A stretch of 64,000 bases of DNA, taken from the NCBI RefSeq assembly GCF_009831215.1, contig NZ_WUTW01000003.1:373325-437324 (forward strand). The letters are read 5' to 3'. Origin of the DNA: Actinomadura rayongensis. Lineage in GTDB: Bacteria > Actinomycetota > Actinomycetes > Streptosporangiales > Streptosporangiaceae. A program made the position numbers and the translations under genes. Position 1 is the stretch's first letter. Each line of letters starts with the position of its first letter. Positions 51,683 to 60,262 of the stretch are shown here, one piece after another. The notes under the pieces were generated by a model, which was given only the letters and a program-made list of their open reading frames with translations, was not told where the DNA came from and did no database searches.

Positions 51683-52453
51683 TCACGCGGACGGGGTGTC
51701 CTGGCCCTTGCGGACGATGCCGAGCTTGCTGCCGAGCCAGACGATCGGATCGTATTTCTTGCCGACGACCCGCTCTTTCATCGGGATCAGCGCGTTGTCG
51801 GTGATTTTGATGTGCTCGGGACACACTTCGGTGCAACATTTAGTAATGTTGCAAAATCCGAGCCCATGGTCGTTCTGGGCGATATTCCGGCGGTCGGCGA
51901 CGTCGGCCGGGTGCATCTCCAGTTCCGCGATCCGCATGAGGAAGCGCGGCCCCGCGAACTCCGGCTTGTTCTCGTCGTGGTCGCGGATGACGTGGCAGAC
52001 GTTGTTGCACAGGAAGCACTCGATGCACTTGCGGAACTCCTGCGAGCGCTGCACGTCCACCTGCTGCATCCGGATGTCGCCCGGCGCGACGTCGCCCGGG
52101 TCGAACGCCGGGATCTGCCGCGCCTTCTCGTAGTTGAACGACACGTCGGTGACCAGGTCGCGGATCACCGGGAACGTCCGGACGGGCGTGACGGTGATGG
52201 TCTCGTCCTCGGTGAACGTGGACATCCGCGTCATGCACATCAGGCGCGGCATCCCGTTGATCTCCGCCGAGCACGACCCGCACTTGCCCGCCTTGCAGTT
52301 CCACCGGACGGCGAGGTCGGGCGCCTGCGTCTGCTGGAGCCGGTGGATGATGTCGAGGACGACCTCGCCCTCGTTCACCTCGACCGCGTAGTCGACCAGC
52401 TCGCCGTCACCGTCGTCCCCGCGCCAGACGCGGAATTTGGCCTCGTAGCTCAT
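51683..52453 (-). CDS. sdhB: Sdh1-like succinate dehydrogenase iron-sulfur subunit
   Basis: A 256-residue iron-sulfur subunit clearly different from the plus-strand SdhB. The [2Fe-2S] ligands are CKAGKCGSCSAEINGMPRLMC. The second domain has CIECFLCNNVCHV and CNITKCCTEVCPEHI. This wording matches the mycobacterial Sdh1 (Rv0247c-type) subunit, a group used for aerobic succinate oxidation with a distinctive membrane anchor. Its ATG overlaps the upstream flavoprotein stop by four bases. It is the last gene of the operon, before a hairpin terminator. Confidence 0.9.
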   Translation of the reverse strand: MSYEAKFRVWRGDDGDGELVDYAVEVNEGEVVLDIIHRLQQTQAPDLAVRWNCKAGKCGSCSAEINGMPRLMCMTRMSTFTEDETITVTPVRTFPVIRDLVTDVSFNYEKARQIPAFDPGDVAPGDIRMQQVDVQRSQEFRKCIECFLCNNVCHVIRDHDENKPEFAGPRFLMRIAELEMHPADVADRRNIAQNDHGLGFCNITKCCTEVCPEHIKITDNALIPMKERVVGKKYDPIVWLGSKLGIVRKGQDTPSA

Positions 52454-54366
52454 CGGGCCTCCTCGGGGAGTTCTTCGGCGGTGAGGTACTTCTTCAGTTC
52501 GGACGTCTCGAACAGCGCGATGAGGTCGTCGCGCATCAGATCGAGCGGCTGGCGCCGCAGCTCGACGCGGGGGTCGGCGGGGTCGCCGGTGAGGCGGCAG
52601 ACGAGGTTGACCTTCCGCCACTCCGGCGACATCGACGGGTGGTCGTCGCGGGTGTGGCCGCCGCGGCTCTCCTCGCGCTCCAAAGCGGCCTTCGCGATCG
52701 CCTCGGCGACGAGCAGCATGTTCCGCAGGTCGAGCGCGAGGTGCCAGGCGGGGTGGTAGCCGCGTCCGCCGGCCCCGACGGCGACGGGCTGCACCGACAC
52801 CGTCCGGACGCGTTCGCGCAGCTTGTCGAGGGCTTCGACGGCCTGCTTCAGCTCGTCCTCGCGGCGGATGATGCCGACGAGGTCGTTCATCGTCTGCTGG
52901 AGTTCGAGGTGGACGGTGTAGGGGCTCTCGCCGCCCTCGCGCTCCAGTGGGGCGAGGGCCTCGGCGGTGGCGCGGGCGACCTCGTCGTCGGCGACGGCCG
53001 GACGCTCGGCGAGGCCGTCCACGTACGCGGACGCGCCGAGCCCGCAGCGCCGCCCGAACACGAGCAGGTCGGTGAGCGAGTTGCCGCCGAGCCGGTTGGA
53101 GCCGTGCATCCCGCCCGAGCACTCGCCCGCCGCGAACAGGCCGGGGACGAGCGCCGCGCCGGTGTCGGGGTCCACCTCGACGCCGCCCATGACGTAGTGG
53201 CAGGTCGGGCCGACCTCCATCGGCTCGGCGGTGATGTCGACGTCCGCCAGCTCCTTGAACTGGTGGTGCATGGCGGGCAGGCGGCGGCGGATCTCCTCGG
53301 CGCCGCCGGGCATCCGGTCGACGACCGTCAGGAACACGCCGCCGTGCGGGGAGCCGCGTCCGGCCTTGACCTCGGCGTTGATGGCGCGGGCGACCTCGTC
53401 GCGGGGCAGCAGCTCGGGCGGGCGGCGGTTGTTGTCGGGGTCGTCGTACCAGCGGTCGGCCTCGTCCTCGGTGGTGGCGTACTGCGCCTTGAACACCTCG
53501 GGGATGTACTTGAACATGAACCGTTCGCCGTCGGAGTTCTTCAGGACGCCGCGGTCGCCGCGCACCGACTCGGTGACGAGGATGCCCTTCACCGACGGCG
53601 GCCAGACCATCCCGGTGGGGTGGAACTGGACGAACTCCATGTTCAGGAGCGTCGCGCCGGCGAGCAGCGCGAGGGCGTGGCCGTCGCCGGTGTACTCCCA
53701 GGAGTTGGACGTGACCTTGAACGTCTTGCCGATGCCGCCGGTCGCGAGGATCACCGCGGGCGCCTCGAACACGACGAACTTCCCGGTCTCGCGGACGTAG
53801 GCGAACGCGCCGGCGACGCGGTCGCCGTCCAGCAGCAGGCGGGTGACGGTCGTCTCGGCCCAGACCTTGATGCGGGCGTCGTAGTCGCCGTGGACGCGGT
53901 GGTCCTCCTGCTGGAGCGCGACGATCTTCTGCTGCGTGGTGCGGATCAGCTCCAGCCCGGTGCGGTCGCCGACGTGCGCGAGGCGCGGGTACTCGTGGCC
54001 GCCGAAGTTGCGCTGGCTGATCTTGCCGTCCTTGGTGCGGTCGAACAGCGCGCCCCAGTGCTCCAGCTCCCAGACGCGGTCGGGCGCCTCCTTGGCGTGC
54101 AGCTCGGCCATCCGCCAGTTGTTGAGGAACTTCCCGCCGCGCATCGTGTCGCGGAAGTGGACCTGCCAGTTGTCGTTGGGGTTGACGTTCCCCATCGACG
54201 CGGCGGCGCCGCCCTCGGCCATGACCGTGTGCGCCTTGCCGAACAGCGATTTGGAGATGATCGCCGTCTTCTTGCCCTGGAGCCGGGCCTCGATCGCGGC
54301 GCGCAGGCCCGCGCCGCCGGCGCCGATCACCACGACGTCGTACCGGTGCCGTTCGATCTCCGTCAT
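52450..54366 (-). CDS. sdhA: Sdh1-like succinate dehydrogenase flavoprotein subunit
   Basis: A 638-residue flavoprotein. FAD-binding VVVIGAGGAGLRAAIEA (about 10-26) and the covalent-flavin histidine in GKAHTVMAEGGAAASMGN are present. Substrate-binding and catalytic segments are QFHPTGMVWPPS, VTESVRGDRGVL and GGVEVDPDTG, with GMHGSNRLGGNSL near the C-terminal third. It belongs to the E. coli-like SdhA/mycobacterial Sdh1 branch, not the branch of the plus-strand copy. It oxidises succinate to fumarate. It overlaps the downstream iron-sulfur gene by four bases and follows the anchor gene after 16 bases. Confidence 0.92.
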   Translation of the reverse strand: MTEIERHRYDVVVIGAGGAGLRAAIEARLQGKKTAIISKSLFGKAHTVMAEGGAAASMGNVNPNDNWQVHFRDTMRGGKFLNNWRMAELHAKEAPDRVWELEHWGALFDRTKDGKISQRNFGGHEYPRLAHVGDRTGLELIRTTQQKIVALQQEDHRVHGDYDARIKVWAETTVTRLLLDGDRVAGAFAYVRETGKFVVFEAPAVILATGGIGKTFKVTSNSWEYTGDGHALALLAGATLLNMEFVQFHPTGMVWPPSVKGILVTESVRGDRGVLKNSDGERFMFKYIPEVFKAQYATTEDEADRWYDDPDNNRRPPELLPRDEVARAINAEVKAGRGSPHGGVFLTVVDRMPGGAEEIRRRLPAMHHQFKELADVDITAEPMEVGPTCHYVMGGVEVDPDTGAALVPGLFAAGECSGGMHGSNRLGGNSLTDLLVFGRRCGLGASAYVDGLAERPAVADDEVARATAEALAPLEREGGESPYTVHLELQQTMNDLVGIIRREDELKQAVEALDKLRERVRTVSVQPVAVGAGGRGYHPAWHLALDLRNMLLVAEAIAKAALEREESRGGHTRDDHPSMSPEWRKVNLVCRLTGDPADPRVELRRQPLDLMRDDLIALFETSELKKYLTAEELPEEAR

Positions 54367-54382
54367 GTCGCGCAGGCTCCCT

Positions 54383-55213
54383 CTAGTTGAACAGTCGCAG
54401 GTCGGAGATGGTGCCGCTGGCGACCAGCGCCACGTACAGGTCGGCCGCGACGAGCGAGCCCAGCGTGATCAGCGCGAACTGGCCGTGCCGCGCGTTGAGC
54501 TTGGACACCCACTCCCAGAGCCGGTAGCGGACGGGGTGCTTGGAGAAGTGCTTGAGGCGTCCGCCGACGATGTGGCGGCACGAGTGGCACGACAGCGTGT
54601 ACGCCCACAGCAGGACGACGTTGGCGACCAGGATGAGCGTGCCGAGGCCGATGCCGAAGCCGCCGTCGGAGCCGTGGAAGGCGCGGATCGCGTCCCAGGT
54701 GTTGATCAGGGAGATGGCGACGGCGGCGAGCCAGAAGTAGCGGTGCAGGTTCTGGCCGAGGAGCGGGAACCGGGTCTCGCCGGTGTACTTCTTGTGCGGC
54801 TCGGCGACGGCGCAGGCGGGCGGCGACGCCCAGTACGAGCGGTAGTACGCCTTGCGGTAGTAGTAGCAGGTCAGGCGGAACAGCAGCAGGAACGGCAGGG
54901 AGATCGCCGCGAACGGGATCCAGCCGCGCGTGCCCGCCGGGAGGAAGGTGCCGAACTCCGCCGCGCTGCCGGTGTGGTGGTTCACCGTGACGCTGTCGCA
55001 GATCTCGTTGAGGCACGGCGAGTAGAACGGCGTCAGGTAATGGAATTCGGGGACGTAGAACGCCGCTCCCCAGAAGGCCCGGATCGTCGCGTAGACCACC
55101 CAGGCGGTGAAGATGACGAGGGTGGTGAGGGGATAGACGCGCCAGTCGTCCTTGCGGAGCGTGCGTTTCCCGATGCGGGCGCGCGTCCTGTCCGGCGCCT
55201 CCAGTGTGCTCAT
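54383..55213 (-). CDS. sdhC: Sdh1-like succinate dehydrogenase membrane anchor subunit
   Basis: A 276-residue membrane protein with five to six hydrophobic segments. It opens with KDDWRVYPLTTLVIFTAWVV and includes WIPFAAISLPFLLLFRLTCYYYRK, read in parts, LHRYFWLAAVAISLINTWDA and LSCHSCRHIVGG. The length and context match the mycobacterial Sdh1 anchor (Rv0249c-like), which does not resemble ordinary SdhC/SdhD. Histidines in NLHRYFW, CHSCRH and ARHGQF could bind haem or quinone. It is the first gene of the minus-strand operon; the promoter region of 307 bases upstream has several candidate operators. Confidence 0.85.
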   Translation of the reverse strand: MSTLEAPDRTRARIGKRTLRKDDWRVYPLTTLVIFTAWVVYATIRAFWGAAFYVPEFHYLTPFYSPCLNEICDSVTVNHHTGSAAEFGTFLPAGTRGWIPFAAISLPFLLLFRLTCYYYRKAYYRSYWASPPACAVAEPHKKYTGETRFPLLGQNLHRYFWLAAVAISLINTWDAIRAFHGSDGGFGIGLGTLILVANVVLLWAYTLSCHSCRHIVGGRLKHFSKHPVRYRLWEWVSKLNARHGQFALITLGSLVAADLYVALVASGTISDLRLFN

Positions 55214-55357
55214 TGGTCGCTCCCTGGGCTCGGGTCGTGACGGCCCCCGTGGTGGGCGGCCACGCGTCCGGCCGTCGTGCCGCGCCGCCTTCGGTGACGT
55301 GCGCGGACGCGCCGTTCGCGCTACCAGCGAAGCGACCTTACGCCACCGTGGTGCGAC

Positions 55358-55401
55358 TGTGACATACATAACAGCCGCCCTCTGGTGTGACTCCGGCCAC
55401 A
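55358..55401. promoter_or_regulatory. Two CRP-like sites upstream of the Sdh1-like operon
   Basis: TGTGACATACATAACA (55358-55373) and TGTGACTCCGGCCACA (55386-55401) each match the CRP pattern TGTGA-N6-TCACA at nine of ten fixed positions. They lie 145-190 bases upstream of the operon start. A Crp/Fnr gene is encoded just past the operon. The sequence around 55340-55400 is otherwise without a gene. Confidence 0.45.
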
Positions 55402-55431
55402 GATACGGCCCGTCCGCTTTGCCCGCTCGAC

Positions 55432-55480
55432 CTCGTTTCGGCCATAACCATTGCCTATGGCCGCTGGCTATTGAGACGAG
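55432..55480. promoter_or_regulatory. Complex inverted element upstream of the Sdh1-like operon, shared with sdhCAB
   Basis: The plus strand reads CTCGTTTCG (55432-55440), then GGCCATA...TATGGCC (perfect 7-bp arms, 55440-55462), then ATGGCC-GCT-GGCTAT (55457-55471) and TGAGACGAG (55472-55480). The flanking 9-mers form an inverted pair with CGAAACGAG. The right half matches the sdhCAB element at 19 of 24 positions. Several interleaved half-sites suggest cooperative binding by a common regulator. Confidence 0.5.
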
Positions 55481-55520
55481 CGCCACACGGCATGGGACGC
55501 GGGGCGTCCCGGGCCCCGGG

Positions 55521-56048
55521 TCAGTTTCCGAGGATTCGGCGGAAATGCTCCTCGGCGTCGCCGGCGCGGCCCGTCCCGTAAATGCGGAGGACGTCGGCGA
55601 GGTCGGGGAATTCGGCGGCGATGAGCGCGGCGGCGGCCTCGATCTCGGCGGCGGACGCGACCTCGCGCAGCAGCGCCTGCACCGCCCGGACGGCGGTGGG
55701 CCGCTCCAGCGGCGGCCTGCCGAGCGCGGGGGCGGCCACCGAGCGGATCTCGTCCAGGCGCGCGCGCAGCTCCCCGGCGGACAGCGCGGCGGTCGCCGGG
55801 TCGGCGGCCAGGTCCTCGACGGCGAGCAGCCGCCCGAGCACCGCCGGATTGCTGATCTTGGCGCGGTGGCCGGACATGAGCTGCGACAACATCGGCGGCG
55901 ACAGGCCGAGCACGCGCGCGAGCGCCGACTGGGACAGGCCGAGCCCGTCCAGGATCCGCCGGACGCGGTCCCCCAGCGGTTCGCCGTACCACTCGGCCTG
56001 GAGCGCCCGATTGCGCGCCACCGCGTCCTCGCCCGGCCCCACCCGCAC
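55521..56048 (-). CDS. XRE-type helix-turn-helix DNA-binding protein
   Basis: A 175-residue protein. A Cro/C1-like helix-turn-helix (about 28-62: LDGLGLSQSALARVLGLSPP, then LSQLMSGHRAKISNP) is followed by an Ala/Glu-rich helical region without recognised ligand domain. The GTG start at 56048 is tentative. It lies divergently upstream of nothing obvious: its 5' end faces the small Cys protein gene, and its 3' end faces the promoter of the Sdh1-like operon on the same strand, 307 bases before it. It could regulate that operon, but spacing suggests a separate unit. Confidence 0.82.
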   Translation of the reverse strand: MRVGPGEDAVARNRALQAEWYGEPLGDRVRRILDGLGLSQSALARVLGLSPPMLSQLMSGHRAKISNPAVLGRLLAVEDLAADPATAALSAGELRARLDEIRSVAAPALGRPPLERPTAVRAVQALLREVASAAEIEAAAALIAAEFPDLADVLRIYGTGRAGDAEEHFRRILGN

Positions 56049-56207
56049 CGCCTCCCGGTGTTCACGTCCGCAAACGACTCCGCCACCGCACCCGTGCCCG
56101 CCGGAAGAACGATCATGCAGGGGTTTCGTGCCGCGTTCCGCCCGGGCTGACCGGCTGTGTTATTCGCGGGCGGGATGTCGGTGCGGTGTGGCAAGCTCGT
56201 GCCCGTC

Positions 56208-56387
56208 ATGACCGACACCGTGGAAGCATCGCCCGTCGTCCCCGCGCCCCTCTGTCTGACCTGCTTCGGGGCGGGGCTCGTCATCACGCTCGGGACGCCC
56301 GGTACGCACCGCGCGCCCGCGGTCTCGCGCTGCCCGGACTGCGCCGCCGACCGCACCGAACCCCTCCACCTCGCCGACCGCGTCTAG
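56208..56387 (+). CDS. Small protein with two CxxC knuckles, possible zinc ribbon
   Basis: A 59-residue frame with CLTCFGAG and CPDCAADR, separated by about 25 residues, the usual layout of a minimal zinc ribbon. ATG at 56208 is the best start; an in-frame ATG 13 codons upstream is possible and would add another cysteine. No ribosome binding site is strong. Similar tiny CxxC proteins are frequent in actinomycetes and have no assigned role. The 290 bases after it contain no further gene I can support. Confidence 0.5.
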   Translation: MTDTVEASPVVPAPLCLTCFGAGLVITLGTPGTHRAPAVSRCPDCAADRTEPLHLADRV

Positions 56388-56679
56388 CCCCGCGACCGGA
56401 TCGACCAGCTCGCGCCGCGCGTACCCGGTCACGCCCACCAGTGCCGCCCGCCTCGGCGTTGTCCGAGCCGTGCCGGCGGTGAACTTCGCGCGCCGCCTTT
56501 CCGGACGCGCTCGACCGCGTCCAGCGGGCCGTCCGTGATCGTCTCGGCCGGGCGGTGATGTGCGGGACTCCAGGTGCGGGGGGTGTGAGCTGGGAGAGGG
56601 GCGCGCCTCGCACGCCCGGCGACGTACCGCTATCCTGACCGTCGGGTTACCGATACATGACGGAAAGTCGAAGGGGTCC

Positions 56680-57327
56680 ATGCCAACCTCGACGTGGTTT
56701 CGCCTCAACGTGGCCAAGCGTGAGCGGGTCCTTGAGGTGGCCATGCGCGAGTTCGGGGAGCACGGCTACTCGACCGGCAGCCTGAACACGATCGCGCGCG
56801 AGGCGGGCATCGCCAAGGGCTCGCTGTTCCAGTACTTCACCGACAAGCTGGAGTTCTTCGCGTTCGTCTGCGACGAGGCGTCCCGGCGCATCCGCGAGGA
56901 GATGGAGCGCCGCATCGCCCGCGTCGACTTCGACCAGCCCTTCGACGAGTGGCTGTTCGACGTCCTCTGCGAGTGGACGGAGTACTGGAGCGACCACCCG
57001 CTGGAGCGCGCGGTCACGGCCGCGACCAACTTCGAGCTGGACAACAGCGTGCGGTCGGTCGTCCGCGACACCGCCAACCAGCACTATCTGCAGGTCGTCC
57101 ACCCGACGCTGAAGCTGTGGCAGGAGCGGGGCGACATCCGTGCCGACGCCGACATCGACGTCCTCGCGACCCTGCTGCTGATGACGCTCCCGCACCTCGC
57201 CCTCGCCCCGTACTACGACGGCCTGGACCCCGTCCTCGGCCTGCGGGGCCGGACGCCCGCCGAACAGCGCCCGGTCATCCGCCGCCTCATCGAGGGCGTC
57301 AAGCCCATGTTCGCCCCGCCCGCCTGA
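56680..57327 (+). CDS. TetR family transcriptional regulator
   Basis: A 215-residue TetR protein. The helix-turn-helix covers about residues 12-58 (RVLEVAMREFGEHGYSTGSL, then IAREAGIAKGSLFQYFTDK). The helical ligand-binding domain that follows is specific to each member and not informative; it contains many aromatic residues (WTEYWSDHP), suggesting a hydrophobic ligand. It is convergent with the monooxygenase gene, with 13 bases between stops. Its ATG is preceded by AAGGGG. Its target is unclear. Confidence 0.9.
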   Translation: MPTSTWFRLNVAKRERVLEVAMREFGEHGYSTGSLNTIAREAGIAKGSLFQYFTDKLEFFAFVCDEASRRIREEMERRIARVDFDQPFDEWLFDVLCEWTEYWSDHPLERAVTAATNFELDNSVRSVVRDTANQHYLQVVHPTLKLWQERGDIRADADIDVLATLLLMTLPHLALAPYYDGLDPVLGLRGRTPAEQRPVIRRLIEGVKPMFAPPA

Positions 57328-57340
57328 CCTCGCTCGGCCG

Positions 57341-58804
57341 TCAGTAGGTGAAGGTGTAGTCCTCTTCCTTCGCGCGGCGGGTGCCGGCCCAGAACTCGAA
57401 GGTGTGGCCGGGCCAGAGGGTGCGGTTGACGCCGTTCTCGTCCAGGTACCAGGACTGGCAGCCGCCCTCGTTCCAGACCGCGCGGCGCAGGCGGCGGTGC
57501 ATGCGGTCGTTGAACGCGCGCAGCGCCTCGGGCTTGGGCTCCAGCGCGTCCGCGCCCTTCTCCTGGAGCAGGCGCAGGCAGGACAGGACGTGCTGGATCT
57601 GCACCTCGATCATGAAGACGACGGAGTTGTGGCCGAGGCCGGTGTTCGGGCCGAGCAGCATGAACAGGTTCGGGAAGCCCGGGATCGTCGTGCCCCGGTA
57701 GACCTCGATGCCGTTCGCGAACGCCTCCTGGATCTTCAGGCCGTCGCGGCCGACGATCCGCTGCTCGGCGACCGCGTCCGTCACCTTGAAGCCGGTGCCG
57801 TAGATGATGCAGTCGACCTCGTACTCGCGGCCGTCCGCGGTGACGACGGAGTTCTCGCGGACCTCGGCGATGGCGGACGTCTCCACGTCCACGTTCGGCC
57901 GGGTGAGCGCCGGATAGTAGTCGTTGGACAGCAGCACCCGCTTGCAGCCGATCGTGTAGTCCGGCGTCACCTTGGCGCGCAGCTCGGGGTCGGCGATCTG
58001 CCGCTTGATGTGCCAGCGGGCGAGCTTCTCCATCGGCAGCGACAGGCGCGGGTCGATGGTGAAGCCGACCGCGCGGGCCTCCAGCGTCCAGTAGATGGAC
58101 GAGCGCAGCGCGCGGGCCGCGCCGGGCACCTTGGCCAGGGCGGTCCGGACGGCCGGCGGGATCGGCCGGTCCGGCTTCGGCTGGATCCACGGCGGCGTCC
58201 GCTGGAACAGCACGAGGTGGTCGGCCTGCTTGGCGACCTTCGGGACGAACTGGATCGCCGACGCGCCCGTCCCGATCACGGCGACGCGTTTGCCTGCCAG
58301 GTCGTAGTCGTGGTTCCACTCGGCCGAGTGGAAGGCCGTCCCCTGGAACCGCTCGATGCCCGGCAGGTCCGGGTAGGACGGGACGTGCAGCGCCCCGACG
58401 CCCGACACGACGGCCTTCGGCGTCAGCACGGACCCGTCGGCGAGCGTCACGTTCCAGCGCTTGGCCGCGTCGTCGTACTCCATGCTCTCGACGGCCGCGC
58501 CGAAGCGGATGTGGTCGCGGACGCCGTACTTGTCGGCGGTGCGCTCCAGGTAGGCGCGGATCTCGGGCTGGGGGGCGAACATGCGCGTCCAGTCCGGGTT
58601 CAGCTCGAACGAGAACGAGTACATGTGGGACGGGACGTCGCACGCGCACCCCGGGTAGGTGTTGTCGTGCCAGGTCCCGCCGAGGGCCTCGCTCTTCTCC
58701 AGGATGACGAAGTCGTCGAACCCGGCCTTGCGGAGCTGGATGCCCATGCCGAGTCCGGCGAAGCCCGACCCGACGATCACGACGGCGGGGGTGCGCTCGT
58801 TCAT
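57341..58804 (-). CDS. Flavin-containing monooxygenase, Baeyer-Villiger type
   Basis: A 487-residue class B flavoprotein monooxygenase. FAD-binding GSGFAG (12-17), the Baeyer-Villiger fingerprint FQGTAFHSAEW (153-163; F-x-G-x3-H-x3-W) and the NADPH-binding GTGAS (178-182) are in the expected order. Closest in pattern to 4-hydroxyacetophenone or steroid/cycloalkanone monooxygenases. It inserts oxygen next to a ketone with NADPH and O2; substrate unknown. It is divergent from a TetR gene over an almost perfect 29-bp palindrome, so it is probably repressed by that TetR until substrate or product appears. Confidence 0.9.
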   Translation of the reverse strand: MNERTPAVVIVGSGFAGLGMGIQLRKAGFDDFVILEKSEALGGTWHDNTYPGCACDVPSHMYSFSFELNPDWTRMFAPQPEIRAYLERTADKYGVRDHIRFGAAVESMEYDDAAKRWNVTLADGSVLTPKAVVSGVGALHVPSYPDLPGIERFQGTAFHSAEWNHDYDLAGKRVAVIGTGASAIQFVPKVAKQADHLVLFQRTPPWIQPKPDRPIPPAVRTALAKVPGAARALRSSIYWTLEARAVGFTIDPRLSLPMEKLARWHIKRQIADPELRAKVTPDYTIGCKRVLLSNDYYPALTRPNVDVETSAIAEVRENSVVTADGREYEVDCIIYGTGFKVTDAVAEQRIVGRDGLKIQEAFANGIEVYRGTTIPGFPNLFMLLGPNTGLGHNSVVFMIEVQIQHVLSCLRLLQEKGADALEPKPEALRAFNDRMHRRLRRAVWNEGGCQSWYLDENGVNRTLWPGHTFEFWAGTRRAKEEDYTFTY

Positions 58805-58830
58805 GTTCTGCCTACCTTCTCCCCGGTTTT

Positions 58831-58859
58831 CCTACTCTCAGTAAGTTACTATGAGTAGG
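58831..58859. promoter_or_regulatory. Nested palindrome, probable TetR operator
   Basis: Outer arms CCTACTC (58831-58837) and GAGTAGG (58853-58859) and inner arms AGTAA / TTACT (58840-58850) share one centre at 58845. Only the two bases between inner and outer arms fail to pair. It lies in the shared promoter of the monooxygenase and the divergent TetR gene. Confidence 0.75.
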
Positions 58860-58893
58860 CTACTCCCGGTAGGTCCGATCGGAGGGAACCGCT

Positions 58894-59502
58894 GTGAGCA
58901 CCGCCACGCCGCCGCCCCGGCGCCGCCGCATGTCGCGGGCGGACCGCGAGCGGCAGATGCTGGACGTCGCCGAGGAGATCTTCGGCGAACGGGGCTACGC
59001 GGCGACGTCGATGGACGAGGTCGCCGAGCGCTGCGGCGTCTCCAAGCCGATGATCTACGAGTACTTCGGGTCCAAGGAGGGCCTGCTCGTCGCGTGCATC
59101 GCCCGGTCGCGGGCCGAGCTGTTCGACGTCACCCACAAGGCGATGGCGGGCGCCACCGACCCGAAGGACATCCTCACGCGCGGCATGACGGCCTACTTCG
59201 AGTTCGTCGGCTCGCACAGCCGGTCGTTCGCGACGCTGCTCACCGACCACGGCGGGCCGCCCGAGAGCGTCGAGGCGATCCGGGAGACGCGGGCGCAGCA
59301 GAGCGACCTCATCGCGGGCGTGCTGCGGACGTTCGCGCCCGCGCTCCCCGAACCGGAGCTGGCCGCGTTCACCGAGATCATCATGGGCGGCAGCGAACGG
59401 CTCGCGCTGTGGCAGACCGGACGGCCCGACGTCGCCGCCCGCGACGCCGCCGCCTACATGATCGACTTCTGCTGGCAGGGCCTCGCGCCCTACGTGGCCT
59501 GA
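58894..59502 (+). CDS. TetR family transcriptional regulator, divergent from the monooxygenase
   Basis: A 202-residue TetR protein. After a basic N-terminus (PPRRRRMSRADRERQ) the helix-turn-helix reads LDVAEEIFGERGYAATSMDE then VAERCGVSKPMIYEYFGSKE. The GTG start follows GGAGGG. A strong palindrome lies in the intergenic region with the monooxygenase, so autoregulation plus control of the monooxygenase is likely. Its 3' end overlaps the convergent TetR gene by 13 bases. The ligand may be the monooxygenase substrate. Confidence 0.92.
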   Translation: MSTATPPPRRRRMSRADRERQMLDVAEEIFGERGYAATSMDEVAERCGVSKPMIYEYFGSKEGLLVACIARSRAELFDVTHKAMAGATDPKDILTRGMTAYFEFVGSHSRSFATLLTDHGGPPESVEAIRETRAQQSDLIAGVLRTFAPALPEPELAAFTEIIMGGSERLALWQTGRPDVAARDAAAYMIDFCWQGLAPYVA

Positions 59503-60158
59503 CCGTCGCTTCGGCGCGGCAGCCGGTCGATCGCGTCCAGCAGCAGGTCGAGCCCGAACTCGAAGTCGGCGTCCGGCTCGCGGCGGGCCAGCGCGGCGGC
59601 GCTCGCGCTGACGTGCGGGAACCGCTCGGCGTCCAGGTCCTCGAACTTGTCCGGACGGTTCCCGAGCGCCTTGGCCATGCCTGCCTCGCGCAGCTGCGTC
59701 CCGAGCGTGTACGCCATGAGCGCACGGGTGACGCGCACGGCCGTCTGCTCGTCGAAGCCCGCCGCGGCGGCGAGCGCGAGCGCCCGCTCGGCGGGCAGCA
59801 GCCCCACCATGCTCTCGATCCGCTGGGTGAGGACGATCGTCATGCAGCGCGGGTAGTCCGCCGCGATCTTGCGGAACGCGCGGGCGAGCGCGCGGGCGCG
59901 GTCGGCCCAGTCCTCGGCGGGGTCGAACGACAGGTCCATGCCCGCGACGACGTGCTCGGCGACGCCGCTCAGCAGCGCCGCCTTGTTCGGGACGTGGTTG
60001 TAGAGCGACATCACGGCGACGTCCAGCTCCGCCGCGACGGCGCGCATGGACAGGGCGTGCTCGCCGTCGCGTTCGATGAGGTCCACGGCGGCCCGGACGA
60101 TCCGGTCGCGCGTGAGGACGGCCCGGGGCGGCGTGGCGGACGTCACTCGTCTCGGCAT
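59490..60158 (-). CDS. TetR family transcriptional regulator (TetR/AcrR with C-terminal TetR_C domain), divergent from diiron genes
   Basis: A 222-residue TetR protein. The helix-turn-helix is AAVDLIERDGEHALSMRAVA then AELDVAVMSLYNHVPNK. The C-terminal domain (FGLDLLLDAIDRL at its end) resembles the TetR_C_1 class found with tetracycline-type repressors. ATG at 60158 is chosen; an upstream extension lacks family features. It is divergent from the two diiron genes across an intergenic region that contains a 28-bp palindrome, so it probably represses them. It overlaps the convergent TetR gene by 13 bases. Confidence 0.9.
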   Translation of the reverse strand: MPRRVTSATPPRAVLTRDRIVRAAVDLIERDGEHALSMRAVAAELDVAVMSLYNHVPNKAALLSGVAEHVVAGMDLSFDPAEDWADRARALARAFRKIAADYPRCMTIVLTQRIESMVGLLPAERALALAAAAGFDEQTAVRVTRALMAYTLGTQLREAGMAKALGNRPDKFEDLDAERFPHVSASAAALARREPDADFEFGLDLLLDAIDRLPRRSDGQAT

Positions 60159-60210
60159 CGGGTCGGGTCTCCGCTTCCGTTGACAGGGTAAGTGGCCCAT
60201 GACACGGTGA

Positions 60211-60238
60211 CGTACAACGTACGTACGTACATCGTACG
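60211..60238. promoter_or_regulatory. 28-bp palindrome, probable TetR operator of the diiron genes
   Basis: The sequence from CGTACAACGTACG to its mirror CGTACATCGTACG is symmetric at 24 of 28 positions; the centre is alternating GTAC. It lies between the divergent TetR gene and the first diiron gene, 24 bases before the latter's GTG start. Confidence 0.75.
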
Positions 60239-60262
60239 CCAGCGCTCCCCCAGGAGGCGGCC

